DNA of 64,000 nt, taken from positions 2,914,001-2,978,000 of the forward strand of contig NZ_JANAVO010000001.1 in the NCBI RefSeq assembly GCF_024213555.1, written 5' to 3'. Below the pieces are notes generated by a model. It saw only the letters and a program-made list of their open reading frames with translations, had not been told where the DNA came from and did no database searches. The DNA is from Allokutzneria sp. A3M-2-11 16 (GTDB taxonomy: Bacteria; Actinomycetota; Actinomycetes; Mycobacteriales; Pseudonocardiaceae). Below are positions 1 through 8,221 of the stretch, piece after piece; the stretch's first letter is position 1; each line of letters opens with the position of its first letter. A program made the translations under genes and the position numbers.

Positions 1-129
1 GACGCAGATGATTTCCAGTCGGTCGCTCGGGTAATCCAGGTCGGTGCGCAGGGCGCGCAGGCAGGTGAGGGTGTCCTCGACCCCGCGGTAGTTCACGACT
101 ACCACCGAGACGACAGGCGCTTCCGCCAC
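1..129 (-). CDS. Glycosyltransferase family 2, N-terminal fragment
   Basis: This is the first 43 codons of a gene that runs off the left edge of the window. The start is GTG at 129, with a good ribosome binding site (GGAAGGAG) just upstream. The translation begins VAEAPVVSVVVVNYRGVEDT, the typical first beta strand and nucleotide-binding turn of GT-A fold family 2 enzymes (a run of valines, then N-Y-R). The next gene on the same strand (851-1750) is also family 2, so both probably belong to one cell-surface polysaccharide locus. The donor and acceptor cannot be told from this fragment. Confidence 0.8.
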   Translation of the reverse strand, partial: MAEAPVVSVVVVNYRGVEDTLTCLRALRTDLDYPSDRLEIICV

Positions 130-272
130 TCGCTTCGCTCCTTCCGGCAGTGCCGTTCGAGGGGCATAAGCCTGCCCTATCCCGCGTTGATCACTACTGG
201 GAGTCGGGTGCAACGCCACGTGATCTGGCGCTCACCGTATGGTGACCTGCGCACCCAGGTAGGGAGGCAGTG

Positions 273-863
273 ATGGGCCAGCTTCGGATCCGGCCGCTGC
301 ACAAGCTGTCGGATGACCAGTTCGATGTCGTCCAGGACATCTTTGAGCAGGCATATCCCGACTGGCTGCGGCTGTCCATCGACGAGCTCGACGGCGGGAA
401 GGGCTCGGATCGGATCGCCGTCGCCGGGCTGTTCGGCGATGTCCCGGTGGGGTTCGCGGCCGTCCGCGTGCTCCCCCGATCGGGTTGGTCTTTCCTCCGG
501 TACTTCGCGATCACCCCCGATCGCAGGCGCGAGGGCCTCGGCCGTCGGCTGTGGACCGAGGTGGTCGACTACCTGGCGATGAACGTCGCGCCACGCCGTC
601 TGCTGTGGGAGGCGCAGCTGCCCGAGCGCGCCGCTCCCGGTTCGCCGCAGCACGACGCGCGCAGCACCGCGCTGGCGTTCTACGAGTCCATCGGCGGCGA
701 GGTGCTGCCGGTGCACGACTACGTGATGCCGACGACCCTCGGGCTGCCAGCCGAGCCGATGCTGATCATGGCGCTCGACCCGAACAGCCCGGTGAAGGAC
801 CCGAACGGCCTGGTCAAGGCGTTGCTGTCGGAGCACTACGGCGTCGAGCGCTACGAGGTCTGA
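273..863 (+). CDS. GNAT family N-acetyltransferase
   Basis: A 196-residue protein with the acetyl-CoA binding signature of the GNAT fold: a beta strand (RYFAITPDRR, about residue 76) followed by the pyrophosphate loop R-R-E-G-L-G-R-R-L near residues 85-93. ATG at 273 is preferred because the AGGGAGG at 261-267 is correctly spaced for it and too close to the GTG at 270. The substrate is unknown. Its 3' end overlaps the convergent glycosyltransferase by 13 bp. A TCACC-GTAT-GGTGA inverted repeat at 232-245 lies in the leader and could be an operator. Confidence 0.85.
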   Translation: MGQLRIRPLHKLSDDQFDVVQDIFEQAYPDWLRLSIDELDGGKGSDRIAVAGLFGDVPVGFAAVRVLPRSGWSFLRYFAITPDRRREGLGRRLWTEVVDYLAMNVAPRRLLWEAQLPERAAPGSPQHDARSTALAFYESIGGEVLPVHDYVMPTTLGLPAEPMLIMALDPNSPVKDPNGLVKALLSEHYGVERYEV

Positions 864-1750
864 CCCGCCCACCTGGCCCAGACCGCGCGTCGCCGCGCGG
901 AGTCCGCGGCGCGCCGGATTCGCGGCAGCCTGATCACCACCTCGCCGAGCACGCGCAGGCGCAGGCGGACGGAGAAGTTCAGCGCGTCCGGCCGTGACCT
1001 GCGCAGCGGCAGCACAGCGGTCAGCGCCGCGAACTTCGCGAGCTGCCGCAACGCGATTCCGGTCGGCGCGCAGCGCAGCAGCATGAGCAGGCGATTTCGC
1101 TCGTTCCACAGGTGAAAGCTCCGCGAACCGGGCTCGGTGCTGGCGCCGTGGAGGTGGAGCACGCGCGCGCTCGCGGTGGGAACGATCTCGTGCCCGTTGA
1201 GCCTGAGCCGCCACGCGGTGTCGGTGTCCTCGTAGTAGCAGAAGAAGTCCGCCGGAACCCCGCCCGCCGCGCGCAGGACATCGGTCCTGACCAGCGCCGC
1301 TCCACCGCAGAAACCGAATACCTCTCCTGTTTCCTGGTTGATGTCGGCCCCGTGCCCGTCGTCGGTCAGGCGCACGCCTCTCGACTGCACCGCTCCGGTC
1401 GAGGTGAGCAGGACCGAGCTGGCCGCCGCCGCGTCGGGACGGTCGTCGAGTGCGTCTTCAAGTGCGCCCAACCAGCCCGGCTCGGGTGCGGCGTCATCGT
1501 TCAGCCACGCCACGAACTCCGTCCGGACGCGGGGGAGAGCGGCGGCCATTCCGCCCGCGTAACCGAGATTCTTGTTGAGGCGCAACACTTCCACGTCGCG
1601 GAGCAGGTCCGCTGTCCCGTCGTCGGACGCGTTGTCGACCACGAGTGTCCTATGTGGACGATCTTGGACGTGAAGGGCGTTCAAGCACGCCTCGATGTGC
1701 TCGCGCCCCCGCCACGTCACCACGACCACTGTGCTCCGCGCACCGCTCAC
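851..1750 (-). CDS. Glycosyltransferase family 2 (rhamnosyltransferase-like)
   Basis: A 299-residue GT-A fold enzyme. Visible motifs are the N-terminal STVVVVTWRGRE strand, VVDNASDDGT, the NLGYAGGMA loop, the metal/donor motif WLNDDAAPEP near residue 84, and the late YYEDTDTAWRLRLNG motif typical of rhamnosyltransferase-like members. The C-terminus (about residues 230-299) is Arg-rich and amphipathic, consistent with membrane association. The start is GTG at 1750, only 17 bp from the divergent gene at 1768, so the two share a very short promoter space. The role is inferred from family and from neighbouring sugar transferases. Confidence 0.88.
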   Translation of the reverse strand: MSGARSTVVVVTWRGREHIEACLNALHVQDRPHRTLVVDNASDDGTADLLRDVEVLRLNKNLGYAGGMAAALPRVRTEFVAWLNDDAAPEPGWLGALEDALDDRPDAAAASSVLLTSTGAVQSRGVRLTDDGHGADINQETGEVFGFCGGAALVRTDVLRAAGGVPADFFCYYEDTDTAWRLRLNGHEIVPTASARVLHLHGASTEPGSRSFHLWNERNRLLMLLRCAPTGIALRQLAKFAALTAVLPLRRSRPDALNFSVRLRLRVLGEVVIRLPRIRRAADSARRRAVWARWAGQTS

Positions 1751-1767
1751 CCTGGGAAAGTACCCGC

Positions 1768-2895
1768 ATGCCGGAGTTGGTTGTGGTGGCGGAGCAGTTG
1801 CTGGCGCCCGTGCCTGGCGGGACAGCGCGGTACACCAGGGAGCTGGTGCGCGCGCTGGCCGCGACCGCGCCCACGGGGTGGGAGGTCGGCACGGTCGTCG
1901 CCCGGCACTCCGACCCGAGTGCCGCGATCATCCCCGGCGCGAACGGGCCACGGGTGCTCAGCCTGCCTCGGCGCGCGCTGACGGCCGCGTGGGAGCGGGG
2001 ACTGCCGTTATGGCCGGGCGGCGATTCCGTGCACGCACCGACCCCATTGGCGCCTGCGCGGGCGAAAAGCGGGCGGAGTCTCGTCGTGACTGTGCACGAC
2101 ACCGTTCCGTGGACCCATCCCGAGACGCTGACCCGACGCGGGGTGAGCTGGCACCAGCGCATGATCACGCGAGCTGTGGAGCGCGCCGACGCCGTCGTGG
2201 TGCCGACCGCGGCCGTTGCCGCCGACCTCAGCCGTTACGCGCCGGGCTCAACCCAGGTCAACGTGATCGGCGAGGGCGTCCCCGCGAGCTTGCGCGAGCC
2301 TTCCGATGCGGTTCGCGAAGCCGTCGTGCGGCGCTTGGACGTGCCACGGCGGTACCTGTTGGCGGTGGGCACCGTGGAGCCGCGCAAGGGGCTCGACGTG
2401 CTGATCAAGGCGCTCGCGATCGTGCCGGACGTGCCGCTGCTCGTCGTCGGCGCGCAGGGGTGGGGCGGGGTCGACCTGGCTGCGCTCGCCCGCGCGGCAG
2501 ACCTGGACTCCGGGCGCGTCCGGCACTTGGGCGCGGTGTCCGACGCCGATCTCAGTGTGCTGCTGCACTCCGCTTCCGCCTTGGTGGCTCCGAGCCAGGC
2601 CGAAGGCTTCGGGCTCCCCGTGCTCGAAGCCATGGCCGCCGGGGCTCCGGTGGTCCACTCCGACGCGCCCGCGCTGGTCGAGGTGGCTGGCGGCGCCGGG
2701 ATCTCCGTGCCCAGGAACGATTTCCGCGCGCTGGCCCGCGCCCTGCGCACCGTGCTGACGGATTCCGACCACGCGGCGGCGATGGCGGGCGCGGGCAGGC
2801 TGCGCGCACGGGAGTACACCTGGGAAAACGCGGCGCGGCTCGCCTGGCGGGTGCACGAGCGCTGTTACGCCGCGGCGCGCGCGAAGATCACCTGA
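1768..2895 (+). CDS. Glycosyltransferase family 4 (GT-B fold)
   Basis: A 375-residue retaining GT-B transferase. An N-terminal acceptor domain starts MPELVVVAEQLLAPVPGG. The C-terminal donor domain has AVGTVEPRKGLDVLI and the EX7E motif (Glu279 in AEGFGLPVLE and Glu287). It probably adds a sugar from a nucleotide donor to a polysaccharide or lipid at the cytoplasmic face of the membrane. ATG 1768 begins the conserved fold; an upstream in-frame extension to 1645 would lie antisense over the neighbouring gene and is rejected. It is followed by a second GT4 gene 91 bp downstream on the same strand. Confidence 0.9.
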   Translation: MPELVVVAEQLLAPVPGGTARYTRELVRALAATAPTGWEVGTVVARHSDPSAAIIPGANGPRVLSLPRRALTAAWERGLPLWPGGDSVHAPTPLAPARAKSGRSLVVTVHDTVPWTHPETLTRRGVSWHQRMITRAVERADAVVVPTAAVAADLSRYAPGSTQVNVIGEGVPASLREPSDAVREAVVRRLDVPRRYLLAVGTVEPRKGLDVLIKALAIVPDVPLLVVGAQGWGGVDLAALARAADLDSGRVRHLGAVSDADLSVLLHSASALVAPSQAEGFGLPVLEAMAAGAPVVHSDAPALVEVAGGAGISVPRNDFRALARALRTVLTDSDHAAAMAGAGRLRAREYTWENAARLAWRVHERCYAAARAKIT

Positions 2896-2986
2896 TCAGG
2901 TTTTTGATCGTCTCCGCATCGTCACCTTGGCATCCGAATCCCGGAATGCCGACATGCGCGCGCGTGCACGGGATTAGGCTGCCCGG

Positions 2987-4138
2987 GTGGTGTTCCCCGA
3001 TCCCCGCGTGCTCATCGACGCCACCTCCGTGCCCGCCGACCGCGGCGGGGTCGGCCGCTACGTCGACGCGCTCGTCGCCGCCCTGGACTCGGACGGCTCC
3101 CGGATCACCGTGGTCTGCCAGCCCCGGGACGCTGAGCTGTACGGCAAGCTCGCCCCGAACGCGCGGGTCGTCGTCGCCACCGAGACGGTCGCGACCAGGA
3201 CCTCGCGGCTGACCTGGGAGCAGGCGACGCTGCCCGGCCTCGTCCGCAAGCTGAACGTGCAGGTGGTCCACTCGCCGCACTACACGGCGCCGCTGGCCAA
3301 CCCCGTCGCGTCCGTGGTGACGCTGCACGACGCCACCTTCTTCACCGACGTGACGCTGCACTCCTCGGTGAAGGCCCGCTTCTTCCGAGCCTGGACCAGG
3401 ACCTCGCTGCGCCGGGCCGCCGTCTGCGTGGTGCCCAGCCGCGCCACCGCCTCCGAGCTGGTCCGTGTCGCGGGCGCCGACCCGCGCATCCTGCACGTGG
3501 CCCCGCACGGCGTCGAGCACGACCGGTTCCACCCGCCCACGCCGGAGGAGGTGCGCCGGGTCCGCGACGACCTGTCGCTGCGCGACTCCGAGTACGTGGC
3601 CTTCCTCGGCACCCTCGAACCGCGCAAGAACGTGCCCGCGCTGATCCGCGGCTTCGCCAGGGCCTGTCGTGGTCGGTCGAACCCGCCCGCCCTGGTGCTC
3701 GCCGGTCAACCCGGGTGGGACAGCCAGGTCGAGCGCGCGCTGGACTCCGTGCCGCACCGCCTGCGCGTGATCCGCTCCGGCTACCTGCCCTTCGACGACC
3801 TCGCCGGGTTCCTCGGCGGCGCGCAGCTGGTCTGCTACCCCAGCCTCGGCGAGGGCTTCGGCCTGCCCATGCTGGAGGCCATGGCCTGCGGGGCTTCCGT
3901 GCTGACCACGCGCCGCCTGAGCCTGCCCGAGGTCGGTGGGGACGCCGTCGCCTACTGCGGCGTCGGCGCCGGTGACATCGCCGCGGCCCTGTCCGACCTC
4001 TTCGACGACCCCGAGCGCCGCGCTTCGTTGTCCGCCGCCGCTCAGCTCCGCGCCAAGGAGTTCACCTGGTCGGCGAGCGCGGCCAAGCACCGCGACGCCT
4101 ACGCCCGCGCCGCCGTCCTCCACCGCCGCGGCCGCTGA
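2987..4138 (+). CDS. Glycosyltransferase family 4 (GT-B fold)
   Basis: A 383-residue GT-B enzyme paralogous to the gene before it. It has the glycine turn DRGGVGRYVDAL near residue 18, FLGTLEPRKNVPALI, and the EX7E motif (Glu289 and Glu297 in LGEGFGLPMLEAMACG). The start is tandem GTG codons at 2987/2990. Its position next to a WbbL-type gene suggests work on cell-wall or lipid-linked glycan, but the exact sugar is not readable. The 3' flank is packed with palindromic repeats. Confidence 0.9.
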   Translation: MVFPDPRVLIDATSVPADRGGVGRYVDALVAALDSDGSRITVVCQPRDAELYGKLAPNARVVVATETVATRTSRLTWEQATLPGLVRKLNVQVVHSPHYTAPLANPVASVVTLHDATFFTDVTLHSSVKARFFRAWTRTSLRRAAVCVVPSRATASELVRVAGADPRILHVAPHGVEHDRFHPPTPEEVRRVRDDLSLRDSEYVAFLGTLEPRKNVPALIRGFARACRGRSNPPALVLAGQPGWDSQVERALDSVPHRLRVIRSGYLPFDDLAGFLGGAQLVCYPSLGEGFGLPMLEAMACGASVLTTRRLSLPEVGGDAVAYCGVGAGDIAAALSDLFDDPERRASLSAAAQLRAKEFTWSASAAKHRDAYARAAVLHRRGR

Positions 4139-4145
4139 CGTTGTG

Positions 4146-4226
4146 CCCTGAACGACCCGTTCAGGGAATCTAACGCCCCCAACGACCCGTTCAGGGACCT
4201 CAACGCCCCAATCGCGACATTGGCGG
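4146..4226. repeat. Family A palindromic repeat cluster
   Basis: This intergenic cluster has a perfect inverted repeat at 4146-4166 (arms CCCTGAACG / CGTTCAGGG, centre ACC). A second partial copy (AACGACCCGTTCAGGGA) follows, then a CCAAT-CGCGAC-ATTGG module. Read on the minus strand, the order is GCCAATG.CGCG.TTGGGGCGTT, then the TCCCTGAACG unit twice. The locus at 6981-7060 shows the same modules in the same order. The repeat lies between two plus-strand glycosyltransferase genes and may terminate transcription of the first. Confidence 0.8.
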
Positions 4227-4258
4227 AGGCCCCCCACCCCCACCGCCCCTCGTTGATC

Positions 4259-4309
4259 TACCCAATGTGGCATTGGTTACGTCTAGCGAAACAAATGCCA
4301 CATTGGGTA
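4259..4309. repeat. Family D hairpin
   Basis: A perfect 16-bp inverted repeat: TACCCAATGTGGCATT at 4259-4274 and its complement at 4294-4309, around a 19-nt loop. The loop is itself partly self-complementary around TCTAG. It lies in the 360-bp gene-free stretch 4139-4498, which also carries the family A cluster and one copy of the 13-bp palindrome (4317-4329). I see no gene in this stretch. The rest of it (4330-4498) is GC-rich leader before the wbbL-type gene. Confidence 0.8.
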
Positions 4310-4498
4310 CACAAGCGTCCACTGTGGACGGATGGGTGGGGTGAGTGGGGTTCCGCCCAAGGGGTGTCCACGGTTTGTGGGGTGTGGGCGCCTCGGGTGA
4401 TGCTGGAATCGGGGGTCCCCAGGAGCGGGCGAAAGCCACCCTCGCCCGCTGGAGTGCGGCTGGGGCCGGGTTCGCGTGGAGGTGCAGAATGTGACCCC

Positions 4499-5371
4499 GT
4501 GACCAGCGAACCCAAGTCCTACGGCGACGAGCTCGGCGTGATCACGGTGACCTACTCGCCGGGGGAGACCCTCGGCCGGTTCCTGGACACGCTGGTCAAG
4601 GCCACGAGCCGCGACGTGCGGGTGGTGCTCGCCGACAACGGTTCCACCGATGGCGCGCCCGAGGCGGCGGCTACCGAGCGGGACAACGTCGAGTTCCTCC
4701 CCACGGGCGGCAACCTGGGCTACGGCGGTGGCGCGAACCGAGGGGTGGCGGCGCTGCCGGACTCCGTGGGGTGGGTCGTGGTGGCCAACCCGGACCTGGA
4801 GTGGGGCGACGGCTCGCTGGACGAGCTGATCAAGGCGGCGGAGCGGTGGCCGAGGGGTGGCGCGTTCGGGCCGCTGATCCGCGAGCCCAACGGCGAGGTC
4901 TACCCGTCGGCGCGGCTGCTGCCGGAACTGGGCCGCGGCATCGGGCACGCGCTGTTCGGCAAGATCTGGGCGGGCAACCCGTGGACGCGGCAGTACCGCC
5001 AGGAGGACAAGACCGTCCGCGAGCGCACCGCCGGGTGGCTGTCCGGTTCGTGCCTGCTGATGCGGCGCGAGGCGTTCGACTCGGTCGCCGGGTTCGACCC
5101 GCGCTACTTCATGTTCTTCGAGGACGTGGACCTCGGTGACCGGTTGACCCGCAAGGGCTGGCAGAACGTGTACGTGCCCACCGCGGAGGTCGTCCACATC
5201 GGCGGGGTGTCCACGGCGAAGGTCAAGCCGAAGATGCTGGCCGCGCACCACGACAGCGCCTACCGGTACCTCGCCGACCGGCACCCCGGCCCGCTCTGGG
5301 CCCCGGTCCGCCTGGCGATCAAGGCCGGGCTCGCGCTCCGCCTGAAGCTCGAAGTCCGCGGCGCCCGTTAG
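4499..5371 (+). CDS. wbbL: Rhamnosyltransferase WbbL-type (GT2)
   Basis: A 290-residue GT2 enzyme resembling mycobacterial WbbL, which moves rhamnose from dTDP-rhamnose to decaprenyl-PP-GlcNAc to build the arabinogalactan linker. Motifs are VITVTYSPGE, LADNGSTDGAPEA, GNLGYGGGANRG, VVANPDLEW, GWLSGSCLLMRREAF and MFFEDVDLGDRL. GTG 4499 starts the conserved region; the open frame upstream to 4220 is repeat-bearing intergenic DNA. A guanylyltransferase follows, as Rv3264c follows Rv3265c in M. tuberculosis. Its stop overlaps the stop of the convergent gene (5368-5371). Whether this organism makes arabinogalactan with this linker is inferred. Confidence 0.85.
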   Translation: MTSEPKSYGDELGVITVTYSPGETLGRFLDTLVKATSRDVRVVLADNGSTDGAPEAAATERDNVEFLPTGGNLGYGGGANRGVAALPDSVGWVVVANPDLEWGDGSLDELIKAAERWPRGGAFGPLIREPNGEVYPSARLLPELGRGIGHALFGKIWAGNPWTRQYRQEDKTVRERTAGWLSGSCLLMRREAFDSVAGFDPRYFMFFEDVDLGDRLTRKGWQNVYVPTAEVVHIGGVSTAKVKPKMLAAHHDSAYRYLADRHPGPLWAPVRLAIKAGLALRLKLEVRGAR

Positions 5372-5787
5372 GACCAGTTCTGCTGCGGGTGGGGGTCGGT
5401 GCGCTGCTGCTGCGGGGGCAGCTGCTGCGTCGGGTACTGGTTGGGGTTCTGCTGCTGCGGCGGCACCTGCTGAGGGTGCTGCGGCAGCTGCTGGGTCGGC
5501 TGGCTCTGCGGCATCCGTTGCGTCTGCCCCTGCGGGCGCGGCTGCTGGAACTGCTCGGTGCGCTGCTGCTGCGGGGGTTGCGGCCGGACCGGCCGACCGC
5601 CCTGCGGCAGCACCATCGTCGACTCCGGGTCGGAGCCGCGCGGATCGTTGGCCTGCACCACGATGCGCGGGATCTGCACCGTGTTGGCCGCGTCCATCGG
5701 GGAGGTGGCGTCGTCGGGTGTGACGACGAAGGAGCCGCGTGCCCTGGCGCGCGCCAGCAGCTCCTCGGCCCGTTCGCGGGGGTCCAT
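5368..5787 (-). CDS. Gln/Pro-rich protein of unknown function
   Basis: A 139-residue protein with no signal peptide or membrane segment. The first roughly 55 residues look folded (MDPRERAEELLARARARGSF, then a short beta-rich stretch). From about residue 60 to the end it is almost only Q, P, N, R and T, with repeated P-Q-Q-Q and T-Q-Q-L-P units. The start is ATG 5787 with AGGAGAGG upstream. Such tails are usually disordered and can be low-affinity scaffolds. I do not recognise a family. Confidence 0.7.
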   Translation of the reverse strand: MDPRERAEELLARARARGSFVVTPDDATSPMDAANTVQIPRIVVQANDPRGSDPESTMVLPQGGRPVRPQPPQQQRTEQFQQPRPQGQTQRMPQSQPTQQLPQHPQQVPPQQQNPNQYPTQQLPPQQQRTDPHPQQNWS

Positions 5788-5899
5788 TTCGCTGACCTCT
5801 CCTACCGCCGGGTCCTGGTGGGCCTCAACCTATCGTGCTCGGCGTCTGCCAGAGTATTCGTTCGCCGGGCATCCGTCAGCCACCCAAGGAGCGAGAAGC

Positions 5900-6967
5900 A
5901 TGAGCGTCGACGCCGTCCTGCTCGTCGGCGGAAAGGGCACCCGGCTGCGGCCGTTGACGCTCTCCGCCCCCAAACCGATGCTGCCGACGGCCGGTGTGCC
6001 GTTCCTCACGCACATGCTCTCCCGCATCCGCGCGGCCGGGATCACCCACGTCGTGCTGGGCACCTCCTACAAGGCCGAGGTCTTCGAGGAGCACTTCGGC
6101 GACGGCTCCCACCTGGGCCTGGACCTGGAGTACGTGGTCGAGGAGGTCCCGCTGGGCACCGGCGGCGGCATCCGCAACGTGGCCGACCGGCTGCGCGGTG
6201 ACACCGCGATGATCTTCAACGGCGACATCCTGTCCGGTGTGGATCTCGGCGCGGTGCTGAACACCCACCGCGAGGCCGACGCCGATGTGACGCTGCACCT
6301 GGTAAAGGTCGAGGATCCGCGCCGGTTCGGGTGCGTCCCCACCGATGCGGACGGCCGGGTCACCGCGTTCCTGGAGAAGACCGACAACCCGCCGACCGAT
6401 CAGATCAACGCGGGTTGCTACGTCTTCCGCCGCTCGGTGCTGGAGTCCATCCCGGCGGGCCGCGAGGTTTCCGTTGAGCGGGAAACCTTCCCGGGCCTGC
6501 TCGCCTCCGGAGCGCGGGTGCAGGGGCACGTGGACGCCTCCTACTGGCTCGACCTGGGCACTCCGGCCGCGTTCGTGCAGGGCTCGGCGGACCTCGCCCG
6601 CGGCATCGCCCCGTCGGCGGCACTGCCCAAGCCCGCGGGTGAGGCGATCGTGCTCGACGGCGCGGTGCTGCGCGAAGGCGCCGCGGTCACCGGCGGAGCC
6701 ACGATCGGCGCGGGTTGCCAGCTCGGCGTGGACGCCAGGGTCGATGGCGCCGTGGTCTTCGACGGCGCGGTGATCGGCGCGGGCGCGGTGGTCGAGCGCT
6801 CGGTGATCGGTGCCCACGCCCGCATCGGCGACGGCGCCGTGGTCCGGGACGCGGTGATCGGCGATGGAGCTGTCGTCGGCGCCAACTGCGAGCTCCGCGA
6901 CGGCGTGCGCGTCTGGCCCGGAGTCCAACTCCCCGACGGAGGCGTCCGCTTCTCCGCCGACGCCTGA
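5900..6967 (+). CDS. manC: Mannose-1-phosphate guanylyltransferase-like NDP-sugar synthase
   Basis: A 355-residue nucleotidyltransferase. It has the signature GGKGTRLRPLT at residues 9-19, PKPMLP, the metal motif FNGDILSGVD and FLEKTDNP. A left-handed beta-helix built of hexapeptide repeats (V-I-G-A-G-A, V-I-G-D-G-A) fills the last 110 residues. It probably makes GDP-mannose from mannose-1-phosphate and GTP. The position directly after the wbbL-type gene matches Rv3264c, and manB and manA lie 11-15 kb downstream. Another NDP-sugar product cannot be excluded from sequence. ATG 5900 follows AAGGAGCG. Confidence 0.87.
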   Translation: MSVDAVLLVGGKGTRLRPLTLSAPKPMLPTAGVPFLTHMLSRIRAAGITHVVLGTSYKAEVFEEHFGDGSHLGLDLEYVVEEVPLGTGGGIRNVADRLRGDTAMIFNGDILSGVDLGAVLNTHREADADVTLHLVKVEDPRRFGCVPTDADGRVTAFLEKTDNPPTDQINAGCYVFRRSVLESIPAGREVSVERETFPGLLASGARVQGHVDASYWLDLGTPAAFVQGSADLARGIAPSAALPKPAGEAIVLDGAVLREGAAVTGGATIGAGCQLGVDARVDGAVVFDGAVIGAGAVVERSVIGAHARIGDGAVVRDAVIGDGAVVGANCELRDGVRVWPGVQLPDGGVRFSADA

Positions 6968-6980
6968 TCCCTCCCCCACG

Positions 6981-7060
6981 CCAATGCCGCGTTTGGGGCG
7001 TTAGATTCCCTGAACGAGTCGTTCGGGGAATCTAACGCCCCCAACGACCCGTTCAGGGCA
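6981..7060. repeat. Family A repeat, terminator-like hairpin
   Basis: The core is a 23-bp stem (left arm GGGGCGTTAGATTCCCTGAACGA from 6995, right arm ending at 7041, one G-T pair) with a one-base loop. It is followed by a further CCCGTTCAGGG half-unit. It sits between the convergent guanylyltransferase and PLD genes, where it can terminate both. The flanking module GCCAATGCCGCGTTTGG matches the minus strand of the cluster at 4146-4226. Confidence 0.85.
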
Positions 7061-7071
7061 AAAGACCGCGG

Positions 7072-8151
7072 TCAGGATGTCCTCATCTTGGTGAAGTTGG
7101 CGCGGTACTGGTCGTGGATGGCGGCCGAGTGGAGGCGGAGCAGGGCCTCGTCGTTCTCGCGGAGCGCGGCGTTGGTGTAGTTGTGGCTGCCGGTGAACAC
7201 CCACTTGCTGTTCTTCTGGTTGGCGTAGGTGCCCTCGATCAGCATGTACTTCGAGTGCACGATGAAGTCGCCGGGGATCTTCTTCAGCGTGATCCGCGCG
7301 TGGTTGTCCAGGTGGCCGAGGCTGCCCGCGTCGAGTTTGGTGTAGACGACCTCGACCCGGCACTTCTTCCCGGCCAGCTCGCGGAGCTTGGCGGCGATGC
7401 CGTCGCGGCTGAAGTTCCACATCGCGATGCGGATGATCGTGTTGTCGGCGCAGCCCACGTTGCCGAGCACGTTGGTGATGGTGTCGGACCCGGCGCGCGG
7501 GAAGAAGTAGGTCTTCGCGTTGCCGCTGAGGTCGGAGCGGAAGTAGTTGTTGTTCTTCTTCTGCGCCACCAGATCGCTGAAGTAGCGCAGGTACGAGTTG
7601 TAGAGCCCGGTGTTCCCCGCGAGGGTCACCGCGTTGTTCCACATCTTCGTCGTGTTGGTCGGCGTCAGGTTCGCCGAGCCCTGCACGACGACGTTCTTCG
7701 AGCCGGAAGTGTCGGAGAACAGGAAGAACTTGTTGTGCATGATCGGTGTGCCGAGGTCGCCGATGCACGCGCGTCCCTTGGTGCACAACGCAACCCAGGA
7801 CGGCTTCGAACGATCGGTGCCGAGCTTCCTGACGAGGTCGACGGCGGCGGGTTTCGCGGAGTGCTTGCTGTCGAGCACCATGTGCACCTTCACCCCGCGG
7901 TCCCGCGCGGCGACGAGTTCGTTCACCACCCCGGCGTCGTTGAAGTGGTAGATCGCGATGGAGACGGTCGAGCCGACGGCCGCGCCCTTGATCAAGGACC
8001 GCAGGTGGTCGACGATCGCCCGCTGCTGCCCCGCGACGTGCGGGTTGTTGAAGACCGCCCCGTCGGTGACGGCGGCGTTGGCGGTCGCGGGCAGGGACAG
8101 CGAACCGGCCACGAGCAACGCGGTGACCAGTGCTCTGATTGAACGTCGCAT
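7072..8151 (-). CDS. Secreted phospholipase D-family protein
   Basis: A 359-residue protein with a Sec signal peptide (RRSIRALVTALLVAGSLSLP, predicted cleavage after ATANA near residue 26). It has two PLD catalytic half-sites: H-N-K with G-S-A-N about 20 residues on, and H-S-K with G-S-H-N. The acidic residue of the second HKD motif is Glu rather than Asp (HSKYMLIEG). This fold hydrolyses phosphodiesters in phospholipids or nucleic acid. The open frame continues to 9000, but that is antisense to the DNA glycosylase gene; ATG 8151 is chosen because it begins the signal peptide. Confidence 0.87.
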   Translation of the reverse strand: MRRSIRALVTALLVAGSLSLPATANAAVTDGAVFNNPHVAGQQRAIVDHLRSLIKGAAVGSTVSIAIYHFNDAGVVNELVAARDRGVKVHMVLDSKHSAKPAAVDLVRKLGTDRSKPSWVALCTKGRACIGDLGTPIMHNKFFLFSDTSGSKNVVVQGSANLTPTNTTKMWNNAVTLAGNTGLYNSYLRYFSDLVAQKKNNNYFRSDLSGNAKTYFFPRAGSDTITNVLGNVGCADNTIIRIAMWNFSRDGIAAKLRELAGKKCRVEVVYTKLDAGSLGHLDNHARITLKKIPGDFIVHSKYMLIEGTYANQKNSKWVFTGSHNYTNAALRENDEALLRLHSAAIHDQYRANFTKMRTS

Positions 8152-8221
8152 CGCCCGACTATCGCCGCCGTCCCCGACTTCGGCAATCTTCTTTACAAAG
8201 TCTGCGGGTAGCGTGCTGCGG

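Noticed and set aside
1452-1471. GTCTTCAAGTGCGCCCAACC, resembling a family B end
   Set aside because: It lies inside the glycosyltransferase gene, encodes conserved residues, and has no second arm nearby.
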